DNA from: Gordonia heveisoli
Lineage (GTDB): Bacteria; Actinomycetota; Actinomycetes; Mycobacteriales; Mycobacteriaceae
Reading direction: 5' to 3'
Assembly: GCF_030315745.1 (NCBI RefSeq)
Contig: NZ_JASXSH010000006.1
Coordinates: 1 to 64,000 of the forward strand
DNA length: 64,000 nucleotides
A model generated the notes under the pieces. That model saw only the letters and a program-made list of their open reading frames with translations, was not told the origin of the DNA and searched no databases. Positions 15,621 through 25,090 of this stretch are shown piece by piece. Made by a program: the position numbers and the translations under genes. The first letter of the stretch is position 1, and every line of letters begins with the position of its first letter.

Positions 15621-16880
15621 TCAGGCGACCGGGCAGCCGCCGGAGTAGCTGACGCCAAGCTCTTTGACGCCGTTGAGCCACCCCGACCGAACCCGACGCA
15701 TCTCGCTGATGCGGGAGATGTCCGGCAAGGTGTCGGCGATCGCGTTGAAGATGAGGTTGAGTTCCAACCGTGCCAGATTCGCCCCGATGCAGAAATGGGC
15801 GCCGTTCCCGCCGAAGGCCAGGTGCGGGTTGGGATCTCGGGTGATGTCGAACTCGAAGGGGTTCGCGAAGACGTCCTCGTCGTAGTTGGCCGAGCTGTAG
15901 AACAGTCCGACGCGCTGTCCCTTGGCGATGTCCACGTCCCCGATGCGGGTGTCTGCGAGGGCGGTTCGCTGGAAGGCGTGCACCGGAGTCGCCCACCGCA
16001 GGATCTCGTCGACGGTGGTCGACGGCCGTTCCTTCTTGTAGAGCTCCCATTGCGCGGGATTGTCGAAGAAGGCGTTCATCCCGTGGGTGGTGGCGTTGCG
16101 GGTGGTTTCGTTGCCCGCGGTGATCAGCAGGATGACGAAGAAGCCGAACTCGATCTCGGTGAGGCCTTCGCCGTCGATGTCGGCCTCGATGAGGGTGGTG
16201 GTGATGTCGTCGGTCGGGTTCTTGCGGCGCTCCTCGGCCATCGCATATGCGTAGCCGAGAAGTTCGGCATTCGCGGTCGCCGGGTCGATCGTCTGGTCCG
16301 GGTCGTCGCTGTTGATGATCGCGTCGACGAGCTCGTGAATGCGTGCACGATCGGCGTCCGGCACACCGATCAGATCCAGAATCGCTTGCAGCGGAAGGTG
16401 AATCGCGACGTCATCGACGAAGTTGCCGGTGTCTTTGGCGGCCGCGTCGGCGACGATCTGCTTGGCGGAGGCGAGGAGTTTGTCGTGCAGCGAGTTGACG
16501 GACTTCGGGGTGAAGATGCGCGAGACGATCTTGCGCAGACGGGTGTGCTCGGGCGGATCGTGGTTGATCAGCAGGGCCTTGGTGAACTCGATCTGATCGG
16601 CGGTGACGTACTCGGGGAGTCGGATGATGGCGCCGTTGGCGTTCGTCGACCACAACTGGCTGTTCTTGGAGATGTCGCGGATGTCGGCATGTTTGGTGAT
16701 GACCCAGAATCCGCCGTCGTGGAAGCCGCCACCCGTGCCGGGTACCTGGGCGTTCCACCACACCGGGGCGGTCTTCCGCAGTTCGGCGAATTCCTGGATC
16801 GGCATGCCGCGTTCGAGCAGATCGGGGTCGGTGAAATCGAACCCCTTGCTGAATGGACATACGTCGGTGGGAGCTGTCAT
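15621..16880 (-). CDS. CYP125-family cytochrome P450 paralogue
   Basis: A 419-residue soluble P450. The heme-ligand motif is FGGNGAHFCIGANLAR, the I-helix oxygen-activation site is ITAGNETTR, and the K-helix ExxR is EILR. It is clearly related to CYP125 at 19886, sharing AELRKTAPVWWNAQ, ALLINHDPPEHTRLRK and GLFY-SANYDEDVF. CYP125 hydroxylates C26 of the sterol side chain; this paralogue probably has a related substrate. The ATG at 16880 follows AAGGA by seven bases, so the 22-codon upstream extension is not used. No KstR motif lies upstream; a different dyad at 16939-16965 next to a divergent TetR gene suggests separate control. Confidence 0.9.
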   Translation of the reverse strand: MTAPTDVCPFSKGFDFTDPDLLERGMPIQEFAELRKTAPVWWNAQVPGTGGGFHDGGFWVITKHADIRDISKNSQLWSTNANGAIIRLPEYVTADQIEFTKALLINHDPPEHTRLRKIVSRIFTPKSVNSLHDKLLASAKQIVADAAAKDTGNFVDDVAIHLPLQAILDLIGVPDADRARIHELVDAIINSDDPDQTIDPATANAELLGYAYAMAEERRKNPTDDITTTLIEADIDGEGLTEIEFGFFVILLITAGNETTRNATTHGMNAFFDNPAQWELYKKERPSTTVDEILRWATPVHAFQRTALADTRIGDVDIAKGQRVGLFYSSANYDEDVFANPFEFDITRDPNPHLAFGGNGAHFCIGANLARLELNLIFNAIADTLPDISRISEMRRVRSGWLNGVKELGVSYSGGCPVA

Positions 16881-16938
16881 CGCGACATCCTTCGTTGTGC
16901 TGCATCCAGGGCGCACGAATGTGTGCCCGATCACCACA

Positions 16939-16965
16939 CCATACAACTATAAGTTGGTTGTATGG
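16939..16965. promoter_or_regulatory. Overlapping dyads, probable TetR operator
   Basis: CCATACAAC (16939-16947) and GTTGTATGG (16957-16965) form a perfect inverted repeat with a 9-base spacer. A second dyad, CAACT-ATA-AGTTG (16944-16956), lies inside it. The site is 59 bases upstream of the P450 start and 142 bases upstream of the divergent tetR start. The overlapping arrangement could bind two dimers. Confidence 0.75.
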
Positions 16966-17107
16966 TCAAGGGAGGAAAGTCCTAATCAGAGGCGGTTACC
17001 GTGCGGTAGACAAGCGGCCGACGTCGGCCTCGGAGGGGTGAATGCGCAGGTGAAGTAGGGTGTTCACCTATGGATTCGACCACTGCCAGATGCCTGGGGA
17101 TGCGCTG

Positions 17108-17719
17108 ATGCGCACACATGGCTGGGGTGGCCGGCCACCGGTCACCGACGACGAGGCGGTGGCGAGAATCCTCGCCGCGACGCGCACGACCATCGATGCG
17201 CGCGGGGTCTCCACGAGCCTCGCCGACGTCGCCCGGGCATTGGGGGTCACCCGCCAGACGGTGTACCGCTACTTCGCCGGCACCGATGAACTGCTGGCCG
17301 CCACCGCGTTGGATGCGGTCGACGGACTGCTCAACCGGATGGCCGATCGCCTGCGCGGCATCACTGCGCCGGATGTCGCCATCGTCGACGGCATTGCCGG
17401 TGTGCTGGAGGAGTTGGCCGCCGACAATTACGTCGGCCTGCTGTTCCGGCCTGGACATGTGAGCCTGCCGGTGGTCGGTGAGATCACCTCGGAAATGGGG
17501 CGGCAGTTCGCTCGCTCGATGGTCGATCGGCTCGATGTCGACTGGGGCGGTGAGGGTTTCGGTGAGGCCGAGCTGGATATCGTCGCCGAGATCGTGTTGC
17601 GGGCCTTGCAGTCGATGCTCCTCGACGCCGGGTCACCGCCCCGTACTGGAGCCGATCGTCGGCGATTCCTGGACGTCTGGTGTGGTGCCGCGATCCGCGA
17701 ACTGGCCGGCCGAAAGTAG
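17108..17719 (+). CDS. TetR-family regulator divergent from the CYP125 paralogue
   Basis: A 203-residue regulator. The helix-turn-helix is visible at about residues 38-58 (TSLADVARALGVTRQTVYRY). The C-terminal domain has no recognisable ligand signature. The ATG at 17108 follows TGGGGA by eight bases; the open frame extends 16 codons further upstream without a site. It probably binds the dyads at 16939-16965. Its last two codons and stop (CGA-AAG-TAG) are supplied by a dispersed repeat, so the C-terminal RK is repeat-encoded. Confidence 0.87.
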   Translation: MRTHGWGGRPPVTDDEAVARILAATRTTIDARGVSTSLADVARALGVTRQTVYRYFAGTDELLAATALDAVDGLLNRMADRLRGITAPDVAIVDGIAGVLEELAADNYVGLLFRPGHVSLPVVGEITSEMGRQFARSMVDRLDVDWGGEGFGEAELDIVAEIVLRALQSMLLDAGSPPRTGADRRRFLDVWCGAAIRELAGRK

Positions 17720-17799
17720 GGGACGAAGTTCCTCCCCGACATTTGCGTTCGTCCCCCAGTTGCACCTCGGGGACGAACGCGAAACTAGGGGACGAGTGG
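17711..17799. repeat. Dispersed CGAAAGTAGGGGACGAA repeat, locus 1
   Basis: An 89-base block begins with CGAAAGTAGGGGACGAA and contains inverted and direct variants (TTCGTCCCC, GGGGACGAACGCGAAA, CTAGGGGACGAG). It starts inside the last codons of the TetR gene. Related blocks lie at 23909-23998 and 25091-25215. Confidence 0.8.
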
Positions 17800-17843
17800 T
17801 CGTTGCCGGAGTCGGCTACTCAGGGTGGATCGGCGATTCGGGC

Positions 17844-18323
17844 TCAACGAGGATCGCAGATGACGACCGGGATCGTCCGGTCCGTCCAGGCCGCGTAAGT
17901 GTCGAAGTCGGCGTACATCTCGACCAACCGGGGCCACAGTTCGTCGCGTTCGGCGTCGGACGCGGTTCGGGCGGTGAGAGCGAATGTCTCACCACCGACC
18001 TGGATTTCGACCTCCGGATGGTCGCGGAGGTTGAGATACCAGGCCGGATGTGATGGCAGGCCACCCTGCGACGCGACGACGACGAAGCCGTCGCCGCGAC
18101 GCAGGTAGAGCAGTGGTGCGGTGCGTGGCTTACCCGACTTGCGGCCGATGGTGGTGAGCAGACAGACCGGGGTCGGTTTGCGCATCGCGGCACCAACCCG
18201 CCAGGTGCCGCCGATCCGTCCCTTGGTGGCTCGATAGAGCGCGGTGTTGGCGCGCGAGCCGACCTTGATGATCTTCGCGACCAGGGGCGAATCCAGCTGG
18301 GCCGGACGGTTGTTGGCATCCAT
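17844..18323 (-). CDS. Deazaflavin (F420)-dependent nitroreductase, Ddn-like
   Basis: A 159-residue member of the F420H2-dependent quinone reductase/nitroreductase family. Core motifs are LLTTIGRKSGKPRTAPLLYL, VVASQGGLPSHPAWYLNL and the C-terminal RTIPVVICDP. It neighbours fadA5 just as Rv3547 (Ddn, activator of pretomanid) neighbours fadA5 in M. tuberculosis, and is of similar length (Ddn 151 residues). It may protect against quinones or act on a steroid intermediate. The 15-base gap to fadA5 suggests co-transcription from the KstR-controlled fadA5 promoter. Confidence 0.88.
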   Translation of the reverse strand: MDANNRPAQLDSPLVAKIIKVGSRANTALYRATKGRIGGTWRVGAAMRKPTPVCLLTTIGRKSGKPRTAPLLYLRRGDGFVVVASQGGLPSHPAWYLNLRDHPEVEIQVGGETFALTARTASDAERDELWPRLVEMYADFDTYAAWTDRTIPVVICDPR

Positions 18324-18338
18324 GTCGGGTCAGCCTAC

Positions 18339-19511
<1,173 letters not shown>

Positions 19512-19607
19512 TTAGTCGATGTCGCCACGCCAGGGGTGGATCGATCCGATCCCGGGGCGTCGCTGTCCGTTGGTGTCGCCACCTGTGGCACACCCGTGAT
19601 CTCAAGC

Positions 19608-19621
19608 TAGAACATGTTCTC
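19608..19621. promoter_or_regulatory. KstR operator, fadA5-proximal
   Basis: TAGAACATGTTCTC matches TnnAACnnGTTnnA except for the last base. It lies 106 bases upstream of fadA5 in the 383-base fadA5-cyp125 divergent region, which otherwise holds only the two further KstR-type sites and no gene I can support. Confidence 0.75.
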
Positions 19622-19778
19622 GTTTACGTCTATGTCGGCCGGTCGCCAGCCGGTCCTCGATCGGTCGATGGCGTCCGAAAGTGGGCATCCAGGGGTTGGC
19701 TGACGGTCTGTCGCGGAACGAGTTTCGGGAAGTATCTGTCGCGGAAGGCCAGGTCAAAGCCCTTCGTGAGACAACTTC

Positions 19779-19792
19779 TGAAACAAGTTCTC
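19779..19792. promoter_or_regulatory. KstR-like operator, middle site
   Basis: TGAAACAAGTTCTC matches TnnAACnnGTTnnA except for the last base. It is 44 bases before the perfect site at 19836. Confidence 0.65.
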
Positions 19793-19835
19793 ACCGAGGT
19801 GTGTCATCCACGTCACAGTGTGCTTCAATGACTAT

Positions 19836-19849
19836 TGAAACAGGTTCTA
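19836..19849. promoter_or_regulatory. KstR operator, cyp125-proximal (perfect)
   Basis: TGAAACAGGTTCTA matches the KstR consensus at all fixed bases and ends 36 bases before the cyp125 start. Confidence 0.88.
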
Positions 19850-19885
19850 ATCTCATTGCGAGATCTCACAGCGAGGTGGTGTGAC

Positions 19886-21160
19886 GTGACCCAGGCCCAA
19901 AGCGCCCCGGTCGGCAGTGCCGGCAAGTGTCCGTTCATGGAGCAGGAGGGGTGGGACTTCACCAGTCCGGACCTGCTCGAACAGGGTATTCCGGTCAAGG
20001 AATTCGCGGAACTGCGTAAGACCGCGCCCGTCTGGTGGAACGCCCAGCAGCCGGGTAAGGGCGGTGGCTTCCACGACGGCGGCTATTGGGTGATCTCCAA
20101 GCACGCGGACATCCGTGAGATCTCCAAGAACAACGACGACTGGGAAACCAACGCCAACGGCGTCATCATGCGTTTCGACGACGAGATGACGCAGGACCAG
20201 ATCGACGTCACCAAGGCCCTGCTGATCAACCACGACCCGCCGGAGCACACCCGTCTGCGCAAGCTCGTCTCGAAGGCGTTCACCCCTAAGGCCGTTCACG
20301 GCCTGGAGGAGAAGCTCGACGAGGCGGCACGCAAGATCGTGCAGCAGGCGGCCGACTCCGGTTCCGGTGACTTTGTCCACCAGGTTGCCGTCGACCTGCC
20401 CCTGCTGGCGATCGCCGACCTGCTCGGGGTGCCCGAAGAGGACCGCACCAAGCTCTTCGACTGGTCGAACTCGATGATGAACGCCGACGACCCGGAGTTC
20501 ACCGCCGATCCGCAGATGGCGTCCGCCGAGATCCTTGGTTACGGCTACAACATGGCCGAGGCGCGTCGCAAGTGCCCGGCCGACGACATCGTGACCACGC
20601 TGGTCAACGCGGATATCGATGGCCAGAGCCTCGACGAGATCGAGTTCGGGTACTTCTTCATCCTGCTGACCGTCGCGGGTAACGAGACCACCCGCAACGC
20701 GATCAGCCACGGCATGAATGCCTTCCTGGAGCACCCGGACCAGTGGGAACTGTTCAAGAAGGAGCGTCCGGCGACGGCCGTCGACGAGATCGTCCGCTGG
20801 GCGACCCCGGTCAACTGCTTCCAGCGGACGGCCAAGCGCGACACTCAGATCGGCGGGGTCGACATCAAGCAGGGGCAGCGCGTCGGCCTGTTCTACGGGT
20901 CGGCCAACTACGACGAGGACGTCTTCGAGAATCCCTTCGAATTCGACATCTTGCGTGACCCCAACCCGCACGTCGGATTCGGTGGCAACGGCGCACACTT
21001 CTGCGTCGGCGCCAACCTGGCCCGCATGGAGATCAACCTGATGTTCAACGCGCTGGCCGACATCGTTCCCGACATCACGCGTCTGGAAGAACCGCGTCGT
21101 CTGCGCCACGGCTGGATCAACGGCGTCAAGGAACTGCGCGTCGACTACGGAAACCGGTGA
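19886..21160 (+). CDS. cyp125: Steroid C26-monooxygenase CYP125
   Basis: A 424-residue soluble P450 that oxidises the terminal C26 methyl of cholesterol or cholestenone to alcohol and acid, starting side-chain degradation. The heme motif is FGGNGAHFCVGANLAR, the I-helix motif TVAGNETTR, and ExxR is EIVR. Its place opposite fadA5 with a perfect KstR site supports the orthologue call over the paralogue at 15621. The GTG at 19886 follows GAGGTGG and matches the conserved N-terminus; an upstream in-frame extension is not supported. A SnoaL-like gene overlaps its stop by four bases. Confidence 0.93.
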   Translation: MTQAQSAPVGSAGKCPFMEQEGWDFTSPDLLEQGIPVKEFAELRKTAPVWWNAQQPGKGGGFHDGGYWVISKHADIREISKNNDDWETNANGVIMRFDDEMTQDQIDVTKALLINHDPPEHTRLRKLVSKAFTPKAVHGLEEKLDEAARKIVQQAADSGSGDFVHQVAVDLPLLAIADLLGVPEEDRTKLFDWSNSMMNADDPEFTADPQMASAEILGYGYNMAEARRKCPADDIVTTLVNADIDGQSLDEIEFGYFFILLTVAGNETTRNAISHGMNAFLEHPDQWELFKKERPATAVDEIVRWATPVNCFQRTAKRDTQIGGVDIKQGQRVGLFYGSANYDEDVFENPFEFDILRDPNPHVGFGGNGAHFCVGANLARMEINLMFNALADIVPDITRLEEPRRLRHGWINGVKELRVDYGNR

Positions 21161-21615
21161 CGCCGGTGACGGCCGATCCGAAAGCTCTGCCGTATCTGAA
21201 CATCGACCGGGATAACCATCCCGCGGTCATCGCGGGTCGTCGGTCCCGTGCGGCGGTGATCGCCCGCGACAAGGAGGCCTGGCTGGCCAACTTCGCCGCG
21301 GACGGCAGCGTCGAAGACCCGGTCGGTCCGTCGATGTTCGACCCGGAGGGCAAGGGGCATCACGGCATCGACCAGATCTCCGCGTTCTGGGATGTCTCGA
21401 TCGCGAACACCCAGAAGATCGACTTCGTCTTCGACTCCGAGATCATCTGCGGCGATGAGGTCGCCTATGTGGGCAAGATCGTCACCCACATCGGCGGTCA
21501 CATCTCCGAGGCGGAGGGCGTGTTCACCTATCGTGCCGATGTCGACGGCAAGATGGTCGCGCTGCGGGCGTTCTGGGAGGTCGAGAAGACGATGAACTCC
21601 CTGCGTCCGGCTTGA
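21157..21615 (+). CDS. SnoaL-like / ketosteroid-isomerase-fold protein coupled to cyp125
   Basis: A 152-residue NTF2-fold protein with an N-terminal helix (RRSRAAVIARDKEAWLANFA), then DGSVEDPVGPSMFDPEGKGH, a pattern common in SnoaL and KSI-like proteins, and a C-terminal beta-sheet ending in LRAFWEVEK. The GTG at 21157 overlaps the cyp125 stop (GTGA); a second GTG at 21166 is an alternative. Coupling to cyp125 suggests a steroid substrate, either isomerisation or binding. I could not confirm a KSI catalytic triad. Confidence 0.82.
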   Translation: MTPVTADPKALPYLNIDRDNHPAVIAGRRSRAAVIARDKEAWLANFAADGSVEDPVGPSMFDPEGKGHHGIDQISAFWDVSIANTQKIDFVFDSEIICGDEVAYVGKIVTHIGGHISEAEGVFTYRADVDGKMVALRAFWEVEKTMNSLRPA

Positions 21616-21751
21616 GGCGAGCAACACTAGACTCCACCCCATCTCCTGTCAGTCATCCCGACCACGGTCGGGGTGGGTGCGGGAGATCGGGGTGGATTTC
21701 TGCTTTGATGCGCCGTCGCCACCCCGACGGGGGCGCCGAGGCGAAAGGTGG

Positions 21752-22255
21752 ATGGTGACACAGCCGTTCTCCGAGGTCTATCGCGAACATGTGGCGCCGA
21801 TCTGGCGCTACGTGCGCACCCGGCTACCCTCCGATGCCGACGCCGACGACCTGACCGCCGACGTGTTCGCGGCGGCGATGCGTTCCTGGGAACGGTTCGA
21901 TCCCGACCGGGGGAGTGTCGGCGGGTGGCTGGTCGGGATCGCCCGTCATCGGATCGCGGACTGGTGGACGACGCGCAGCCGTGAGGTGCCGGTGGAATCG
22001 GTCGAATCGGCAGCGCCCGAAGCTGTTTCCGAGTCCGACGACCCCGAGTCGATGGCCCTGCGTCGCGACGACGTGGACACCGTGCGCAGACATCTGGGCG
22101 CCCTCAGTCCACGTGAACGAGAGGCGGTCGCGCTGCGCTTCGGGACGTCGATGACATCGGAGCAGATCGGCGCGGCGATGGGTATCACCCCGACGGCCGC
22201 GCGCATGCTGGTGTATCGAGGAGTGGGCAAGCTCAGGGAGGTGATGTCGCGATGA
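21752..22255 (+). CDS. ECF-type RNA polymerase sigma factor
   Basis: A 167-residue two-domain sigma factor. Region 2 is visible as the pattern around RTRLPSDADADDLTADVFAA (about residues 24-43) with AWERF-like and GWLVGIARHRIADWW following. Region 4 is LGALSPREREAVALRF with a helix-turn-helix at SEQIGAAMGITPTAARML. The ATG at 21752 and GTG at 21755 are both possible after AAAGG. The stop overlaps the next gene by four bases, typical of a sigma/anti-sigma pair. Its regulon is not evident. Confidence 0.88.
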   Translation: MVTQPFSEVYREHVAPIWRYVRTRLPSDADADDLTADVFAAAMRSWERFDPDRGSVGGWLVGIARHRIADWWTTRSREVPVESVESAAPEAVSESDDPESMALRRDDVDTVRRHLGALSPREREAVALRFGTSMTSEQIGAAMGITPTAARMLVYRGVGKLREVMSR

Positions 22256-22869
22256 ATGCACGTGATTTCGACGCGGAAGCCGCCCCGGGCGATGCCGACC
22301 TGGCTGCGGCCAACCGGCTCGACGACCAGATCTCGGCGATGCTGACTGGAGTGCCGTCGACCGGGACCGATCCGCAGTTGCTGTGGCTGGCCAACGCGCT
22401 ACGTCCGGATCCGTCCGCGGCCACCCACGCCAGGATCGACGCCCGGATCGAGGCCGGGACGCGGTCGGCACGAGCGCGCCGCTGGCGATGGGCGAGACTG
22501 GCCGCAGCTGTACTCGGGTTCTTCTTCCTGGTGCATGGCATCGGCAACATGGTTGCGGGGGAGTGGATCTCGTCCAATCTGGGCGAGCCGTTCAACGAAC
22601 ACGCGATGGTCGACGGTGGGCTGGCCTTCCTGGCCGTCGGGTCGGCTGTGCTGGTCGCGGCGACGCGGGTCCGATGGCTGCCGGTCGGGATCATCGTCGG
22701 TGTGCCGTTCGGTCTCATCCTGGGTGGACGCGGGCTGCACGAGGTCGGCACCTTCGCGTGGGGCGCCACCCTGCACGGGGCAACCGGCCTGGCGGCGATT
22801 ATGGCGCTGGTCACATTTGCGATCGGTTGGCGTTACGGCCGCAAGGGTGGCGCCGAAGACCGGGTATGA
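22252..22869 (+). CDS. Membrane protein, probable anti-sigma factor
   Basis: A 205-residue protein with a roughly 80-residue charged cytoplasmic N-terminus and four predicted membrane segments (about 83-103, 120-140, 145-165 and 175-195). Its ATGA overlap with the ECF sigma gene and the soluble helical N-terminus suggest it restrains that sigma factor. No zinc-binding HxxxCxxC motif is visible, so if it is an anti-sigma factor it is of a non-ZAS type. The next gene overlaps by four bases. Confidence 0.72.
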   Translation: MNARDFDAEAAPGDADLAAANRLDDQISAMLTGVPSTGTDPQLLWLANALRPDPSAATHARIDARIEAGTRSARARRWRWARLAAAVLGFFFLVHGIGNMVAGEWISSNLGEPFNEHAMVDGGLAFLAVGSAVLVAATRVRWLPVGIIVGVPFGLILGGRGLHEVGTFAWGATLHGATGLAAIMALVTFAIGWRYGRKGGAEDRV

Positions 22870-23366
22870 CGGACGAATTAGGTGAGGCCACCGTGGTCGG
22901 GACACCGCCGGCGTCGGGTGCTGATCGTGCCCTCGCGCCGGGCTGGGCCCGGCTGTTGCTGGTCGTGGTGGGAATTCCACAGGTGGTCACCGGGCTGTGG
23001 GCAGTGTCGGCACCCCAGCACTTCTTCGACCATTTCCCCGGTCTCGGGCCGATGCTGGTGGCGGCCGAACCGCCGTTCAACCATCATCTGGTCAGCGATA
23101 CCGGGTCGGGATTCCTGGCCACCGGGGTGTTGGTGCTGATCGCCGCGATCTGGGGGCTGCGGCCGCTGGTCTTCGTGGCTTCCATCTGCCTGATCGTGTT
23201 CGCGGTGCCGCACTCGGTCTTTCACGCGCTCCACCCGGCCGATGCGCTGACCGCCGCCGAGAACGTCGTCAATGTCGCGGTGCTGGTCGTCGGCGCGGCG
23301 ATACCGGTCGTCGTCGCCTATGCGGCCCGGCCCGAGTTCGGACACAACCCATCGAAAGGGCAATGA
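22866..23366 (+). CDS. Small multispanning membrane protein
   Basis: A 166-residue protein with four hydrophobic segments (about 27-47, 75-95, 100-117 and 133-155). The loop carrying PQHFFDHFPGLG and NHHLVSDTGSGFLATG resembles unassigned actinobacterial membrane proteins. It is translationally coupled to the anti-sigma candidate (ATGA) and followed by the AhpD-like gene, so it belongs to the sigma operon. Function unknown. Confidence 0.75.
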   Translation: MTDELGEATVVGTPPASGADRALAPGWARLLLVVVGIPQVVTGLWAVSAPQHFFDHFPGLGPMLVAAEPPFNHHLVSDTGSGFLATGVLVLIAAIWGLRPLVFVASICLIVFAVPHSVFHALHPADALTAAENVVNVAVLVVGAAIPVVVAYAARPEFGHNPSKGQ

Positions 23367-23368
23367 GC

Positions 23369-23917
23369 ATGAGAGCCGCACGTCGAATCCTGGCCTTCAT
23401 CAAGGTCTTCGCCGCCGCGAAGCGCAATCGAGTCGACCTGTATCGCTGGCTCATCCGCCGGCCGCTGCTGTTGGCGGCCAACGGGTTCTACGAGTTCGCA
23501 CTACTCTTCAGCAACCGTCTCGACCCTCGGTTGAAGGAACTCGCCGAGCTGAAGACCGCGGGACTGATCAACTGCGAATACTGCCTGGACATCGGTTCGG
23601 CACTGGCGGTCCACGGCGGTATCGGCGAAGCGCAGCTGCGTGATCTGCCGGTCTACCGTGACAGCCCCGCCTACTCCGAGCCGGAGAAGCTCGTCCTCGA
23701 GTTCGCCGAGGTGATGACCCTCACCCCGGCCGTCGGGGACGATCTCGCCGACGTGCGAACCCGTCTCGCCGCACATCTGTCCGACACCCAGATCGCCGAA
23801 CTCGCCGCGACGATCGCGTGGGAAAACCAGCGGGCGCGGCTCAATCAGGCGCTCGGCGTCCGCCCGACCGGAATGTCTGACGGGGCGGCGTGTGCCCTCC
23901 CCGAGTCCCGAAAGTAG
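23369..23917 (+). CDS. Carboxymuconolactone decarboxylase / AhpD-like protein
   Basis: A 182-residue alkylhydroperoxidase-fold protein. The redox motif is NCEYCLDIGSALA (CxxC about residues 64-67 followed by the partner acidic/aliphatic pattern), preceded by LKELAELKTAGLI and ending with ELAATIAWENQRARLNQALG. It is the fourth gene of the ECF operon, which points to a thiol or peroxide stress role. The ATG at 23369 has better spacing to AAGGG than the ATG at 23363. The C-terminal RK and stop are provided by the dispersed repeat, as in the TetR gene at 17108. Confidence 0.87.
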   Translation: MRAARRILAFIKVFAAAKRNRVDLYRWLIRRPLLLAANGFYEFALLFSNRLDPRLKELAELKTAGLINCEYCLDIGSALAVHGGIGEAQLRDLPVYRDSPAYSEPEKLVLEFAEVMTLTPAVGDDLADVRTRLAAHLSDTQIAELAATIAWENQRARLNQALGVRPTGMSDGAACALPESRK

Positions 23918-23998
23918 GGGACGAACCTTCTTCCCCGACTTTCGGATTCGTCCCCGACGAACTTCTGGGGGATGAGTCGGGAAGTAGGGGAAGAGTGG
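23909..23998. repeat. Dispersed CGAAAGTAGGGGACGAA repeat, locus 2
   Basis: A 90-base block begins with CGAAAGTAGGGGACGAA at the last codons of the AhpD-like gene and contains variants of both orientations (GACTTTCGG, TTCGTCCCC, GAAGTAGGGGAAG). It is laid out like the block at 17711-17799. Confidence 0.8.
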
Positions 23999-24007
23999 CT
24001 GCGGCGC

Positions 24008-25024
24008 CTAACAGGCAATGCCGGCGCGACGCAGCGCGCGCAGGACCTTCGCGGCGAGGGCGTCCGGGTCCCGAAGTTCGGCCCAGGTCCAGCGGACGAC
24101 GACGATCCCGCAATCGCGGATCTCGTCCTCGCGCAGCTTCTCGTCGTAGACGACGTCGTCGGCGTCGCGATATCCGCTCGCGGCCGATTGTCGTCGATAT
24201 TTGGTCCTCCCGTCGAACTCACCGACCACACGGAGGCGTCCGGTGCGGTCGCGCCACCCGAAGTCACCGCGTTTCACCGATCCGTCGGCGACGATGATCT
24301 CCACCTGCAGTTCGGGTTCGGGGACGATGTGCGTCTCCGCCAGCACCTGACGGCTCAGGGACTCGCCCACGCTCTCCGACTGGTCGGTGGCGAATCCCAG
24401 GGCGACGCGCAGCGTGTCGACACCATGCTGACGACGTAGGCTCGCCGCGATCTCGGCGAGGTCGACCGGAACCCCACGGCACCGTGCCGCGTACAGCCCG
24501 GCGTCGAGTGCGCAAACCGCCTGACGCAGGGTACCGGACCGGGCGACGTCACAGACGGTACGGCCGATGCCGGTCACCGTCATGCCGCCGACCGTGGTGA
24601 GTTGGGAGTCCGGGATCGGCGTCTGATGGATGACGAGTCCGGGGGACGTGCGTCCCGAACGACGCGACACGAAATGGACCGTCGACAGATCGGGCTGTAG
24701 CAGCGGGATGTCGAGCACGGCCGCGGCCGACTGGTGGCTGAGATATCGCGACGCCCCGCCGGTGCGCACCGCGGCGTCGATCATCCGGCGGTATCGGCTG
24801 GTCGCGTCGCCGAACGGATCGTCGGGGTCGGGGCGGGCGGTCGGGACGTAGGAACCCCACCAGACGCGTTCGACGAGGTTGTGGCGAAGGGCGGCGCGGA
24901 TCTCGGCGTCCGTGCCGCCCTGCCGGATCACCTCGCGACGCAGGATGAGTCGGCCGGCGGGTGTCGCCACGCGGAAGTCGAAGTCGTCGGGCTCGGTCAT
25001 CGTCCGATCGTCGGCCATCTTCAT
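24008..25024 (-). CDS. AbiEi-antitoxin-like protein with PD-(D/E)XK-type C-terminus
   Basis: A 338-residue protein. The N-terminal third has the winged-helix pattern of AbiEi-type antitoxin domains (LRHNLVERVWWGSYVPTARP). The middle contains TVGGMTVTGIGRTVCDVAR, typical of this actinobacterial group. The C-terminal 100 residues resemble DUF559/Vsr-like nucleases: KRGDFGWRDRTGRLRVVGEF followed by DGRTKY, giving a D-(E)-x-K pattern, then DEKLREDEIRDCGIVVVRWT. No AbiEii nucleotidyltransferase toxin lies beside it, so it is an orphan. It sits between two loci of the dispersed repeat. Nuclease activity is inference. Confidence 0.75.
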   Translation of the reverse strand: MKMADDRTMTEPDDFDFRVATPAGRLILRREVIRQGGTDAEIRAALRHNLVERVWWGSYVPTARPDPDDPFGDATSRYRRMIDAAVRTGGASRYLSHQSAAAVLDIPLLQPDLSTVHFVSRRSGRTSPGLVIHQTPIPDSQLTTVGGMTVTGIGRTVCDVARSGTLRQAVCALDAGLYAARCRGVPVDLAEIAASLRRQHGVDTLRVALGFATDQSESVGESLSRQVLAETHIVPEPELQVEIIVADGSVKRGDFGWRDRTGRLRVVGEFDGRTKYRRQSAASGYRDADDVVYDEKLREDEIRDCGIVVVRWTWAELRDPDALAAKVLRALRRAGIAC

Positions 25025-25090
25025 CGCGAACGCCGACGACGATCCACAGGTGTGGACGGCGCGCTTGGTCAGTTCTTCCCCTGGGTGTGG

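Noticed and set aside
21712..21740. CCCCGACGGGGGCG upstream of the sigma gene as a terminator
   Set aside because: The stem is only five to six pairs and imperfect; not enough to call.
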